In this document: positions 16,463-25,081 of the stretch, piece after piece
Layout of the letters: each line of letters starts with the position of its first letter
Numbering within the stretch: position 1 is the first letter of the stretch
Source of the DNA: Paraktedonobacter sp036384215
GTDB taxonomy: Bacteria > Chloroflexota > Ktedonobacteria > Ktedonobacterales > Ktedonobacteraceae
NCBI GenBank assembly: GCA_036384215.1
Contig: DASVMX010000558.1
Span: 1-64,000, forward strand
Reading direction: 5' to 3'
DNA length: 64,000 nt
Position numbers and translations under genes: made by a program
The notes under the pieces: model-generated
What the model was told of the DNA's origin: nothing
Database searches by the model: none
What the model saw: the letters and a program-made list of their open reading frames with translations, nothing else

Positions 16463-16709
16463 GATATGACTCCTTTTCACTCACAACAACAACCGTGCAT
16501 CGTACTCCTTTGTGTGTTTCTTTCCTTCGGAGAAGGCAATTTAGTATAACGCCGACTGCCTCCCTGGTCAATGGCCTCGGCGCGAAAACTCTCGCAGCCG
16601 GTTGAAAAAGCCCTTGCCGAGTTGACAAAAATCCCTGAACTCGCATGCCAGCACGTGGTCGCACGTCAAAACTTTCCTTATGGAACAGCATAAAGGGGGC
16701 TGAGCCTGA

Positions 16710-18917
16710 TCACGATGTGCTGCTGATTTGCTGTTGCTCCTGGCGTTTGCTGTAGTCGGGCTTGCCTTTGGCGTCCAGATAGGTCTGTTTGCAGGCAGGA
16801 AAACCGCTGCATCCCCACCAGAATGTGCCCTTCTTCTTTCCTGGCCTGCGGACCAATCCTTTGCCACAGACCTGACAGGTGTGAAGCGCTGACACCTTCA
16901 CGGCTCCCTTCGGAACAGGTTTGCCACCCTTGTCCGGGCAACTGAACGTACAACCTTCGCTAAAACCAGTGCAGCCCCAAAAGAAACCTTTCTTGCCCTT
17001 GATGCGCCGCAGCGGTTTCTGGCACTCGGGGCACCGAGGCGTTTCGACCGTAATCCCGATGCCGTTTTCCTTGACGGCGCTGACTTCTCCCGCGATGTAC
17101 TCCATCAGTTCGCGAATGAACGAAGCCGCGTCCCGTTCGCCTGCCTGGATAGCCTTCTGCTGCTCGTGCCAGAGTGCCGTCATGTCCGGATACCTGGCTT
17201 GATCCGGCAAGGTATCGTAGAACTGCCTGCCGGTTGGTGTACTGACAATCGTTTTGCCTTGCTCGACCAGGTAGCCGCGCTCAAAAAGGGTGGTAAGAAT
17301 GCTGTCACGCGTGGCCGGCGTCCCAATGCCCCCATGTTCCCCTTCCTTGCTCTTATCCTTTTCCTGGAGGAGCTTCCGCAAGCGGTCGTCGCGGATGTAC
17401 CTGGCCACGCGGGTCAGGTCGGTGAGAAGGGTAGCCATGGTATACAGCGGTCGAGGTTTGGTCTCCAGTTGATCGGCGGTGGCATCGGTACAGATCCCGC
17501 TCTGCCCAGTTTTCAAGGCGCGGATATCCAGGGCCAGAGTGAGGTCGTGCTCGTCATCCTGCACTTCTTCATTACCCACATCGCTCTTGTAAAGTGCGAG
17601 CCATCCCGGATGTGTGGTCACATTACTTTGGCACGCAAAATGCCGACCTGCGACCTCGACCAGCACGCGGGTCTGGTCGTACTTGTGTGTTGGCCAGAAC
17701 TGCGCGACATACGCGCGGGCGATGAGTACATAAATTTTTCGTTCACCAGTGGACAGGGTTGAGAGGTCAGCCGTGTTCTGCGTGGGGATGATCGCGTGGT
17801 GGGCCGAAACCTTCGACGAGTTAAAGGCGCGGCTTTTGAACGTCGGATTGGCCGCGGCACTGGCTGGAGCCAGCATGGGCGCGGTCTTCGCAATGGCCGC
17901 CAGCACGCCAGGCGCGTCGGCGTGCTGCTCGTCGCTCAGGTATTCGCAGTCACTGCGGTTGTAGGTAATGAGGCGGTGCTTCTCGCGCAACGATTGCGTG
18001 ATGTCCTTGACCTGATCGGGCTTGTAGCCGAATTTGCGCGCCGCGTCGGTTTGCAGTTTCAACAAGTTGTAGGGTAAGGGGGCGGGCTGCTCTTTCTGTT
18101 TAGTGTCGGCAAAGACCACGCGCGCCGCCTTTCCTTTCACCGCATCAGTGATCGCTTGCGCGTACTTCTGGTTGATCAGCCGACCTTTGTCATCTACGGG
18201 GTCGCCCTCGACGGTTTGGTAGCGTGCCGGGAAACTTATCCCTTGGATCTGGAACTGGCCCGTGACATAGTAGTAGAAGCTCTTGACGTGGGCCTCAAAT
18301 TCGCGGTCCCGGCGCACGACCATGCCCAGAATGGGGGTCTGTACCCTCCCCACGCTCAAGACACCCTGATAGCCTGCCGCGCGGGCGGCAAGGGTATAGG
18401 CACGGGTGAGGTTGTAGCCGTAGAGTTGGTCACCCACACTGCGGGCCTCGGCAGAGGCAGAGAGCGTCGCAAACTCGCGGTTGTCACGCAGATTTGCCAG
18501 TGCCTTGCGCACCACATTGGTGTTATTGTCATTGATGAGGAGACGCTTGACGGGTAAACGGCAATGCGCATAGGTGAGGATTTCATCGATGAGAAGCTGG
18601 CCTTCATCGTCGGGGTCTCCCGCGTGGACGACGCTTTCGGCTTGCTTCAAGAGCTGAGTGATCACGCGCAACTGGTCTGACTTGCTGGCGGCTGGTTTTT
18701 TTCGCCAGGGAAGATGGGCGATCGGCAGGTCATCCATGCGCCAGATCGCATAGCGCTCGTCGTAGTCTTCGGGGTCAAGCAGTTGCAGCATGTGGCCAAA
18801 ACACCAGGTCACATAGTCGTTTCCGCAGTCGTAGTATCCCTCTTTGCGACGACCTCCGCCCAATCCCTCCACAATGGCTTTGGCCAATTCCGGCTTTTCG
18901 GCGATAAACAAGCGCAT
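16710..18917 (-). CDS. topB: DNA topoisomerase III (type IA)
   Basis: 735-residue type IA topoisomerase that cuts one strand through a 5'-phosphotyrosine and passes the other through it. The N-terminal Toprim domain starts at MRLFIAEKPELAKAIVEGLG and carries HAGDPDDEGQLLIDE (98-112), whose acidic residues bind Mg2+. SVGRVQTPILGMVVRRD lies at 188-204 and the active tyrosine is Tyr319 in HRLITYNRSDCEYL. GIGTPATRDSILTTL follows, and the C-terminus has two zinc ribbons (CPECQKPL...CTGFSEGC and CQVCGKGL...CSGFPAC). The usual PRSD after the tyrosine reads NRSD, a form I associate with plasmid- and ICE-borne TopB, so mobile origin is possible. A GAAGGAAGAG site precedes the ATG. Confidence 0.95.
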   Translation of the reverse strand: MRLFIAEKPELAKAIVEGLGGGRRKEGYYDCGNDYVTWCFGHMLQLLDPEDYDERYAIWRMDDLPIAHLPWRKKPAASKSDQLRVITQLLKQAESVVHAGDPDDEGQLLIDEILTYAHCRLPVKRLLINDNNTNVVRKALANLRDNREFATLSASAEARSVGDQLYGYNLTRAYTLAARAAGYQGVLSVGRVQTPILGMVVRRDREFEAHVKSFYYYVTGQFQIQGISFPARYQTVEGDPVDDKGRLINQKYAQAITDAVKGKAARVVFADTKQKEQPAPLPYNLLKLQTDAARKFGYKPDQVKDITQSLREKHRLITYNRSDCEYLSDEQHADAPGVLAAIAKTAPMLAPASAAANPTFKSRAFNSSKVSAHHAIIPTQNTADLSTLSTGERKIYVLIARAYVAQFWPTHKYDQTRVLVEVAGRHFACQSNVTTHPGWLALYKSDVGNEEVQDDEHDLTLALDIRALKTGQSGICTDATADQLETKPRPLYTMATLLTDLTRVARYIRDDRLRKLLQEKDKSKEGEHGGIGTPATRDSILTTLFERGYLVEQGKTIVSTPTGRQFYDTLPDQARYPDMTALWHEQQKAIQAGERDAASFIRELMEYIAGEVSAVKENGIGITVETPRCPECQKPLRRIKGKKGFFWGCTGFSEGCTFSCPDKGGKPVPKGAVKVSALHTCQVCGKGLVRRPGKKKGTFWWGCSGFPACKQTYLDAKGKPDYSKRQEQQQISSTS

Positions 18918-19397
18918 ACAGGCTTCTCACTCTTCCTTCTTCTGGTCCAGATCTGCTGCAGATCCATTGAGACCATCGTTCGTGCTGGCGTCTTTGTTAT
19001 TCTAGTATACGATATGTTCCTTTGTTTTTTGCCCGCGCGCCCCTTGCTTTCCACTCTGGATCCTCTGAAAGGGTGAGTTGGGCATCACCATAACCACCAG
19101 AATGCCAGCAACGCTATATGAATCTCTGGAGATGGCTAACGTCGTGAGATTTGCTCATCACCAGGCGTATTTTGAGTGGCTCAGAATGAACGGAGCTCAA
19201 CTGACGCTGAGGATGGGACGCACGATCTTGCCAGGGAACGGAGCATGAGATAGGATAGAGAGGAGAAACGAGCCAGAGAGTGCGAATGGGAGATTGCGCT
19301 TCTCCATGGGCTCTCAGCATCATAGACCAGGGTGGTATCCCCATGCCCAATCCTATGGGCGTGCCACGGCCCGAGATACGAGGAGGCGAACAAAGAG

Positions 19398-20444
19398 ATG
19401 ACATCCATTGAAGAGACCTTGAAGAAGTATCCTCGCGTTTCCTTAACGCGGCTTCCTACTCCCCTCCACCCGCTTTCGCATTTGAATGCTCGGCTCGGTC
19501 TTAGTGTGCTGATCAAACGTGATGATCTGACTGACCTGGCCTTTGGTGGGGACAAACCCCGAAAGCTGGAATACGAAGTGGCACAAGCACTGGCAAACGG
19601 CGCTGATACCCTGGTCACATGTGGGAGCAGCCAGAGCAATCATGCGCGCCTGACGACTGCGGCAGCTCGCAAAGTGGGCATGCAGTGTGCGGTCGTACTG
19701 AGTCGAGATGACTATGAGGGGTTTCAGGGCAATTTGCTGACGGTCTATCTCATGGGGGCGCAGGTCTACCTGGTTGAGAGCAGTGACCACTGGAGCCTGG
19801 AGCAGGAGGCGCTCGACCTCTGCGAGGCCTTGCGCTCGCAGGGACGCACCCCACACTATATCCCGGTCAGCGGAACCACGCCCCAGAGTTGCCTTGGTTA
19901 CGTGAGCTGCGGTCTGGAGATAGCCAATCAGGTGGCAGATCAAGGGCTGCGTCTCGATGCTGTTTACACGCCGTTTGGAACGGGCGGTATATTCACAGGC
20001 CTTCTGCTGGCCCTCCGAGCGAAAGGGATTGTCTGTCCCCTGATCGGCATCAGCGTGAACCGCAAGCGCGAGCAGTGTCACGTCCATCTGGAGCAGTGGT
20101 GGGCAGCGCTCTGCCACTTGCTGGAGCGCGATCCCCACCTTCCCCGTGGACCGTTTGAGATCAACGACGAATTCATTGGCCGTGGGTACGGCGATCCCAC
20201 CGAGGCATGCCTTGATGCGATACAGCTCATGGCTGAAACCGAAGGCATTCTTCTGGACCCGGTCTATTCGGGGAAGGTGATGTCAGGCCTCCTGGCTCAC
20301 TCTGCAGCCGGCCGCTGGCCGTCGGGCAGCCAGATCCTCTTCCTCCACTCAGGTGGGACTCCTGCTCTCTTCGCCTACCACGAAGAAATCAGAGCCCATC
20401 TCAGCAAGCGTGGTATCTCTATCGGGACGAGGCAATCTCGATGA
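19398..20444 (+). CDS. D-cysteine desulfhydrase / ACC deaminase-like PLP enzyme
   Basis: 348-residue fold-type II PLP enzyme. YPRVSLTRLPTPLHPLSHL (11-29) and IKRDDLTDLAFGGDKPRKLE (39-58) place the Schiff-base lysine at Lys53. The usual GGNK reads GGDK. TLVTCGSSQSNHARLTTAAA and TPFGTGGIFTGLLLALRAKG (phosphate loop) follow. Relatives convert D-cysteine to pyruvate, H2S and ammonia or open the ACC ring; the two activities are separated by few residues and cannot be told apart here. AGGAGG lies 12 bases before the ATG; the frame is open further upstream without a better site. The 480-bp gap before it (18918-19397) holds no gene but includes a T-box-like AGGGTGGTA at 19329. Confidence 0.85.
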   Translation: MTSIEETLKKYPRVSLTRLPTPLHPLSHLNARLGLSVLIKRDDLTDLAFGGDKPRKLEYEVAQALANGADTLVTCGSSQSNHARLTTAAARKVGMQCAVVLSRDDYEGFQGNLLTVYLMGAQVYLVESSDHWSLEQEALDLCEALRSQGRTPHYIPVSGTTPQSCLGYVSCGLEIANQVADQGLRLDAVYTPFGTGGIFTGLLLALRAKGIVCPLIGISVNRKREQCHVHLEQWWAALCHLLERDPHLPRGPFEINDEFIGRGYGDPTEACLDAIQLMAETEGILLDPVYSGKVMSGLLAHSAAGRWPSGSQILFLHSGGTPALFAYHEEIRAHLSKRGISIGTRQSR

Positions 20445-20447
20445 AGA

Positions 20448-20475
20448 TGCCCACGGGCTGCGCAGCCCGTGGGCA
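20448..20475. terminator. 28-bp palindrome between convergent genes
   Basis: Bases 20448-20461 and 20462-20475 are perfect reverse complements (14-bp arms TGCCCACGGGCTGC). It begins four bases after the stop of the rightward PLP-enzyme gene and faces the convergent MFS gene. It has no T-run, so a factor-dependent or bidirectional terminator is the likely role. Confidence 0.55.
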
Positions 20476-20556
20476 GACTCCAGGTGAAGGATGAGATTAT
20501 CTTATTCAGATCCATTCGTATTCAAGGGCCGGATAGCCGCTGCGTGAGACTGTTGC

Positions 20557-21828
20557 CTACTCTATCTCGCGAATGCCGCGTAAGAGCAGCGGCAAGCTAT
20601 TCAGCACCACCATCATCAGTCCACCGAGCAGGAAGATCGCGGTCGGGCCGAATTGGTCGCTGAGCCAACCAGCGAGCACGTAGCCAACAGGGAGCATGCA
20701 GAGCGCGCCGAGGTGATCAGCGCTGACGACGCGGCCCAGCTTCTCGTTGGGGACCAATTCGTAAAGCAGGTTGGCCCAGATCATGCCCATGGTATTCATG
20801 CCGAAGCCAACGCCACAAGCGGCGGGCAGCACAACAAAGACGAGGGTGTTCTGTGCAATGGGCAGACTGAACAAAAGCAGAGCGAAACCGCTGAGAACGT
20901 AGGCGAGGAAAGCGATGATGCCGCGATGGCGCAGGCGCACCTGGCCGACAAAGATGGCCCCGCCTATGCCTCCGATGGCCGCGCTGGTGGTAATCGCGGC
21001 CAGGAGCCAGGGGCCGCTTTGATACACAGCGAAAACCAGCCTGGGTAGCGCAACGGACATGGCTCCTGTATACGCCACAAAGCCGAACGTGGCAGCGATC
21101 AACGACCAGCACAGCCAGGTCGAGTTGAGGATGGTGCGAAAACCATCGCGCATATCCAGAAACATCCCTCGTGGCCCATTGGCCGACGGAGTGGCAGGCG
21201 AATGCCCGGTACGTGGCAACGAGCGGAGCGCCAGAAGTGAGCAGACAGAGACCACAAAGGTGAGCCCGTCGAAGGCGAAGGCTGCGCTCGCCGCTCCGTT
21301 GGCCAGCGCGATCAAACCCGCACCGAGCAGCGGACCAAGGAAGTTTCCCAATTGTGCGCTGAGTTCGGTCAGTGCGTTAGCTGAGGAGAGATGGTCCTTT
21401 TCAACCAGATCCGGGGTGATGGCGCGATACGCCGGATTGAAGATAGAATGGCAGAGGCCAAAGAGCACCGCCAGCACAAAAAGATGCCACACCTGGAGCA
21501 GATGGAGCCAGGCCAGGACTGCGATAGCCAGCACGGTCAGGGCGCGCCCACTGTCCGCGCACAACAAAAGGAGACGGCGCGGCAGACGGTCCGCCGCGAC
21601 TCCGCCAAAGAGCGTGAACAGTAGTTCAGGAATCATCTTCGCCATCAAAAAGAAGCCCATAGCCAGACTTGAGCCGGTCAACTGATAGACCGCTACCGCC
21701 AGTGCCATGGTGAACGCGCCATCGCCCAGTGTCGAAATGGTCTGCCCTAACCAGAACCAGGCAAAGGCCCGTGAGAAAAGGGCCTGGGTCAGGCGCAGAC
21801 CCTTGCGTTGTGTTGTCACTGTACTCAT
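20557..21828 (-). CDS. MFS transporter (EntS/MFS_3-like exporter)
   Basis: 423-residue inner-membrane protein with about 12 transmembrane helices. FAWFWLGQTISTLGDGAFTM is helix 1. LFGGVAADRLPRRLLLLCAD holds the motif-A loop (GvaaDRlpRR), and PAYRAITPDLVEKDHLSSAN the MFS_3-type segment, as in EntS and macrolide exporters. SDQFGPTAIFLLGGLMM is near the end. The family exports siderophores or drugs using the proton gradient. GGAGAA lies about nine bases before the ATG at 21828; a 46-residue upstream extension is possible but without a ribosome site. It is transcribed towards the PLP-enzyme gene. Substrate unknown. Confidence 0.87.
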   Translation of the reverse strand: MSTVTTQRKGLRLTQALFSRAFAWFWLGQTISTLGDGAFTMALAVAVYQLTGSSLAMGFFLMAKMIPELLFTLFGGVAADRLPRRLLLLCADSGRALTVLAIAVLAWLHLLQVWHLFVLAVLFGLCHSIFNPAYRAITPDLVEKDHLSSANALTELSAQLGNFLGPLLGAGLIALANGAASAAFAFDGLTFVVSVCSLLALRSLPRTGHSPATPSANGPRGMFLDMRDGFRTILNSTWLCWSLIAATFGFVAYTGAMSVALPRLVFAVYQSGPWLLAAITTSAAIGGIGGAIFVGQVRLRHRGIIAFLAYVLSGFALLLFSLPIAQNTLVFVVLPAACGVGFGMNTMGMIWANLLYELVPNEKLGRVVSADHLGALCMLPVGYVLAGWLSDQFGPTAIFLLGGLMMVVLNSLPLLLRGIREIE

Positions 21829-22153
21829 ACTGAACGTTCTCCATTTCTTCGCCTTTGCGTACTGAAGTGTTCGGCCATCGCTCACGCGGCTCCTACGCGT
21901 CAGGAATTGTCCACCAAAGATGAACAAAAGTGATCGTGAAAACACAGATGCACCAGACGCAGGCAACAGAAGTCTCGTTGAAACCCAAATGGCTCAAACA
22001 CTGGGGAGACGCAAGCACAAAGAGTTCTCGCACTCTTTGTGGAGGGAAGAGATGGAGAGGAAGCAGAGGTGCTCGATTCCTCAATGGGATGCCACTAGAT
22101 GGTGCGCTCAACCACCACGGCTCTCTTCAGAAAGAAGTATACCACAGAAAGAA

Positions 22154-22305
22154 GCAAGAATCTGTTGCGCTGGCGCAAGAATCTGGGCGAAGGACCCGCT
22201 CCATTCCTGCTATATTCTGGTCCTGGCTCTGGCTCTTAAGGCTTTCAAACAGCTTCCACACTTTTCGCAGGTGCGGCGCAAGATTCTGTTGCAACGGCGC
22301 AAGAA
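22154..22305 (+). repeat. paired GCAAGA(A/T)TCTG direct repeats upstream of the SDR gene
   Basis: A 28-nt block at 22154-22181 recurs at 22278-22305 with 24 identities. Inside each block the unit GCAAGA-x-TCTG occurs twice, 21 bp apart (22154, 22175; 22278, 22299, the last copy degenerate). The 21-bp period is two helical turns, as in operator arrays. The remainder of 21829-22424 shows no supportable gene. Confidence 0.45.
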
Positions 22306-22424
22306 CAGAAGCGACGGTCAATGCCCTCTGAGGTACGCTGAGAGCAAGAGAAGGGCACAGAGGGGCCGACACATCGGTTTCTCTGAACACCCATCGCTTG
22401 AGAATGTGAAAGAAGGAAACACCC

Positions 22425-23147
22425 ATGTCTGAGAAACACACCGCCCTGGTGACCGGAGCGTCATCGGGGATCGGCCTGGAACTGACCAGGACCTTGCTTG
22501 CTCGGGGCTATCAGGTCGTCGCCAACTCCCGCACGCTGACCCGTGCGGGAACCCTGACCGCTTCGGAGAGCCTCGCCCTCGTTGACGGGGATATTGCCGA
22601 TCAGGAAACCGCACACAACATGGTAGACACTGCCATTCAACGCTTTGGCGGGATTGATCTGCTCGTGAATAACGCCGGGATTTTTCTCGCGAAACCTTTT
22701 ACGGACTATACCATGCAGGATGTTGATCGCCTGATCAGGACCAATCTGTTGGGCTTCTTCCTGGTGACGCAGTATGCCGCCCAGCAGATGCGCAAACAGC
22801 ATCATGGGCATATTGTCACTATTACCACCACGCTGGCAGACCAGCCGGTGGCAGGTGTTCCGGCATCCATGGCTCTGTTCATCAAAGGGGGGTTAAATAC
22901 GGTGACAAAAGCTCTGGCCATGGAGTATGCGGGTGAAGGCATTCGCGTCAACGCGGTCGCGCCAGGCAATATTGACACCCCCCTGCACAAAAACGATGAT
23001 TATGATTTCCTCCGCACTATGCATCCGATTGCGCGCATGGGGCAGGCATCTGAAGTCGTTGATGCGATTCTGTACCTCCAGTCAGCAGGCTTTGTCACTG
23101 GAGAGGTCATTCATGTCGATGGAGGAGCACATGCCGGCAAATGGTGA
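22425..23147 (+). CDS. SDR-family oxidoreductase with altered catalytic Tyr
   Basis: 240-residue short-chain dehydrogenase/reductase fold. The cofactor loop TGASSGIGLEL (10-20), LLVNNAGIF (79-87) and a C-terminal FVTGEVIHVDGGAHAG are all present. The catalytic YxxxK reads AxxxK: Lys154 is kept (SMALFIKGGLN) but position 150 is Ala, and the catalytic Ser region reads VTITTTLAD. Similar Tyr-less SDRs exist, so it may be a regulatory or non-canonical member rather than a normal alcohol dehydrogenase. A GAAAGAAGGAAAC-type site precedes the ATG. Its 3' end overlaps the RidA gene by 17 bp, implying one transcript, and a repeat array lies 120-270 bp upstream. Confidence 0.87.
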   Translation: MSEKHTALVTGASSGIGLELTRTLLARGYQVVANSRTLTRAGTLTASESLALVDGDIADQETAHNMVDTAIQRFGGIDLLVNNAGIFLAKPFTDYTMQDVDRLIRTNLLGFFLVTQYAAQQMRKQHHGHIVTITTTLADQPVAGVPASMALFIKGGLNTVTKALAMEYAGEGIRVNAVAPGNIDTPLHKNDDYDFLRTMHPIARMGQASEVVDAILYLQSAGFVTGEVIHVDGGAHAGKW

Positions 23148-23622
23148 TCGAAACGGACTACGCAAGCCGAGTGAGAGGTTGGAAACGCTTGGCATCCTGC
23201 TTCCAACGCCTCCGACACCACTGGGGAACTATGTGGAAACAGCGTTGGCCGGGTCTCTGCTCTATACCAGTGGCATCCTGCCCTTTGTCGGCGGGAAACT
23301 CCTGTTCACCGGTCGGTTGGGGGCTGATCTCACTGTGGAACAGGGGCAAGAAGCGACCCGATGTGCCGCCTTGAATGCGCTGGCTGCGGCGAGTCATTTC
23401 CTGGGCGATGTGGATCGCATTCAGAACGTGGTACGAGTCGGAATCGCCCTGGCGACGACTGAGGCGTTTACGCAGCATGCAGCAGTTGCGGACGGCGCTT
23501 CCGATCTGCTTGCACAGATCTTTGGGAAGGAACCAGGGCATACCCGTCTGGTCGTTGGGGCCTCTAGCCTGCCCGTCCGAACCCCAGTGGTCCTGGATGT
23601 CGTCTTTGAAGTTGCAGCGTAG
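23131..23622 (+). CDS. RidA family protein (YjgF/YER057c/UK114)
   Basis: 163-residue member of the RidA superfamily, trimeric proteins that often hydrolyse reactive enamine/imine intermediates released by PLP enzymes. Matches are LGNYVETALAGSLLYTSGIL (near residues 30-49), a long central helix AALNALAAASHFLG with VDRIQNVVRVGI, and HTRLVVGASSLPVRTPVVLD at the end. The ATG at 23131 has GGAGGA four bases upstream; earlier in-frame ATGs at 23113 and 23119 lie before or within that site. The gene overlaps the SDR end by 17 bp. The canonical RidA arginine near the C-terminus corresponds to Arg in LPVRTPV, so imine deaminase activity is plausible. Confidence 0.85.
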   Translation: MPANGDRNGLRKPSERLETLGILLPTPPTPLGNYVETALAGSLLYTSGILPFVGGKLLFTGRLGADLTVEQGQEATRCAALNALAAASHFLGDVDRIQNVVRVGIALATTEAFTQHAAVADGASDLLAQIFGKEPGHTRLVVGASSLPVRTPVVLDVVFEVAA

Positions 23623-23784
23623 GAGCACAATGCACGATATTCTCTGCTCAGATGATTTGACCACCACCCGGACATTTTAGTGAAACGGAGAAAAGTCTCC
23701 CGCGAGTAGCCAGGTCTGCCAGGATCTGCCATTGCTCTCGAGGGCGTTGCTCGTCCTGGCGAGAACTCCGTCTCCTTGAGAGAA

Positions 23785-23832
23785 GCAGATGAGGGGTGAG
23801 AGAGTGCCGTGACGCTCTCACCCCTCATCTGC
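23785..23832. terminator. 18-bp stem-loop after the SDR-RidA unit
   Basis: Bases 23785-23802 pair perfectly with 23815-23832 around a 12-nt loop, and near-matching flanks lengthen the stem with one mismatch. It lies 162 bp past the RidA stop and has no T-run. The rest of 23623-24111 shows no gene. Confidence 0.5.
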
Positions 23833-24111
23833 TCCTCTCAGCGCTTCTCAAGAGACACGGTCATCCCTCATACGTGGCAAGGCATCATCTGAGCTATGGA
23901 ACACGCCGGATACTGATTTCTTTCGATACGATCAGGCTCACCTACTGCGCCGCTTGCTAATGGTCTCCCAGGTATGTTACGCTCGCATATGGGCAGGCTG
24001 GTATCCTGATCCTGGCGAACGATATCCTGCCATCATCGGACATCTGCTCTCCTTGCAAGAATGGATACAACACAGAAGATTGTTCGCGTTTTCTCGTGAA
24101 GGGAGATTGCA

Positions 24112-24813
24112 ATGAAGGTTTTGTTGGTTCTTACCTCCCATGATCAGCTTGGTGACACTGGCAAGAAAACCGGCTTCTGGCTGGAAGAGTTGGCCGCGCC
24201 TTATTATGTTCTGAAAGATGCTGGCGTGACCATCACCCTCGCTTCACCAAAAGGTGGACAGCCACCACTCGATCCGAAAAGCGACCTGCCCGAAAACCAG
24301 ACGGACATGACGAAGCGTTTCCGCGCCGATGCTGCGGCGGCCACAGAACTTGCCCATACCAGCAAGCTCGCTGATCTCTCGGTGAACGAGTTCGATGCCG
24401 TTTTCTATCCCGGCGGTCATGGTCCGATGTGGGATATGCCAGACAATCCGTACTCCATCGCACTCATTGAGGCATTTGTGAAAGCCAATAAGCCGGTTTC
24501 AGCCGTTTGTCACGCACCTGTCGCATTCATCAATGTCCAGGATGCGAATGGCCAGCCCCTCGTCAGAGGCAAGCACGTGACGGGATTTACCAATGAGGAA
24601 GAAGAAGCGGTGGGACTCACCACTGTGGTCCCATTTCTGCTCGAAGATAAGCTCAAGGAGAGAGGTAGCATCTATAGCAAGACCAGACCTTTTGCGCCGT
24701 ATGTACAGATTGACGGCAAACTGGTGACAGGTCAGAATCCAGCATCTTCGGGTCCCGCTGCGGAAGCGTTATTGCAGTTACTTCGCGCTGGTCAATCCGC
24801 AACGACGGTATAA
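24112..24813 (+). CDS. DJ-1/PfpI-family protein (Hsp31-type glyoxalase/deglycase-like)
   Basis: 233-residue class I glutamine amidotransferase-like protein. MKVLLVLTSH is the first strand. A conserved acid is in TGFWLEELAAPYYVL (Glu25/26), AVFYPGGHGPMWDMP follows, and the nucleophile elbow is SAVCHAP with Cys133-His134. The length and GFTNEEE segment match Hsp31/YDR533C-like proteins, which show glutathione-independent glyoxalase III or chaperone-like activity against methylglyoxal stress. GGGAGA precedes the ATG. It stands alone, convergent with the large regulator, and the 268-bp gap after it holds no clear gene. Confidence 0.88.
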   Translation: MKVLLVLTSHDQLGDTGKKTGFWLEELAAPYYVLKDAGVTITLASPKGGQPPLDPKSDLPENQTDMTKRFRADAAAATELAHTSKLADLSVNEFDAVFYPGGHGPMWDMPDNPYSIALIEAFVKANKPVSAVCHAPVAFINVQDANGQPLVRGKHVTGFTNEEEEAVGLTTVVPFLLEDKLKERGSIYSKTRPFAPYVQIDGKLVTGQNPASSGPAAEALLQLLRAGQSATTV

Positions 24814-25081
24814 AGCTGGGGCGTCTCCTTATCCATTCCATGCCAGCTCCTTCTCGTGTCATGAAGCGATGTTTGAGAGCTGGCGTGCGTGACTGATGGC
24901 TGCAAGTACGGTTTCTGGATTCCGATTGAGCACGGGAACACATTCCGTCAACCCGTGGCGATGTCGGTCAGCGTTAAGGTGTAAAGGTAGCCCCCAAAGA
25001 CATTGTTGCCACAATGGGCCACGAGGTTCGCTTCCAAAAAACCGGGACTCCTTCATCATCCTGTGAGGATTACGTTCTTTG

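Noticed and set aside
19443..20138. 231-codon reverse frame across the PLP enzyme gene
   Set aside because: Antisense to a gene with the PLP lysine and phosphate loop; no motif or ribosome site of its own.
24859..25059. Short reverse-strand frame (GLPLHLNADRHRHG...) in the gap before the regulator
   Set aside because: It has some protein-like flavour and could be a transposon fragment, but I could not tie it to any family or to a ribosome site.
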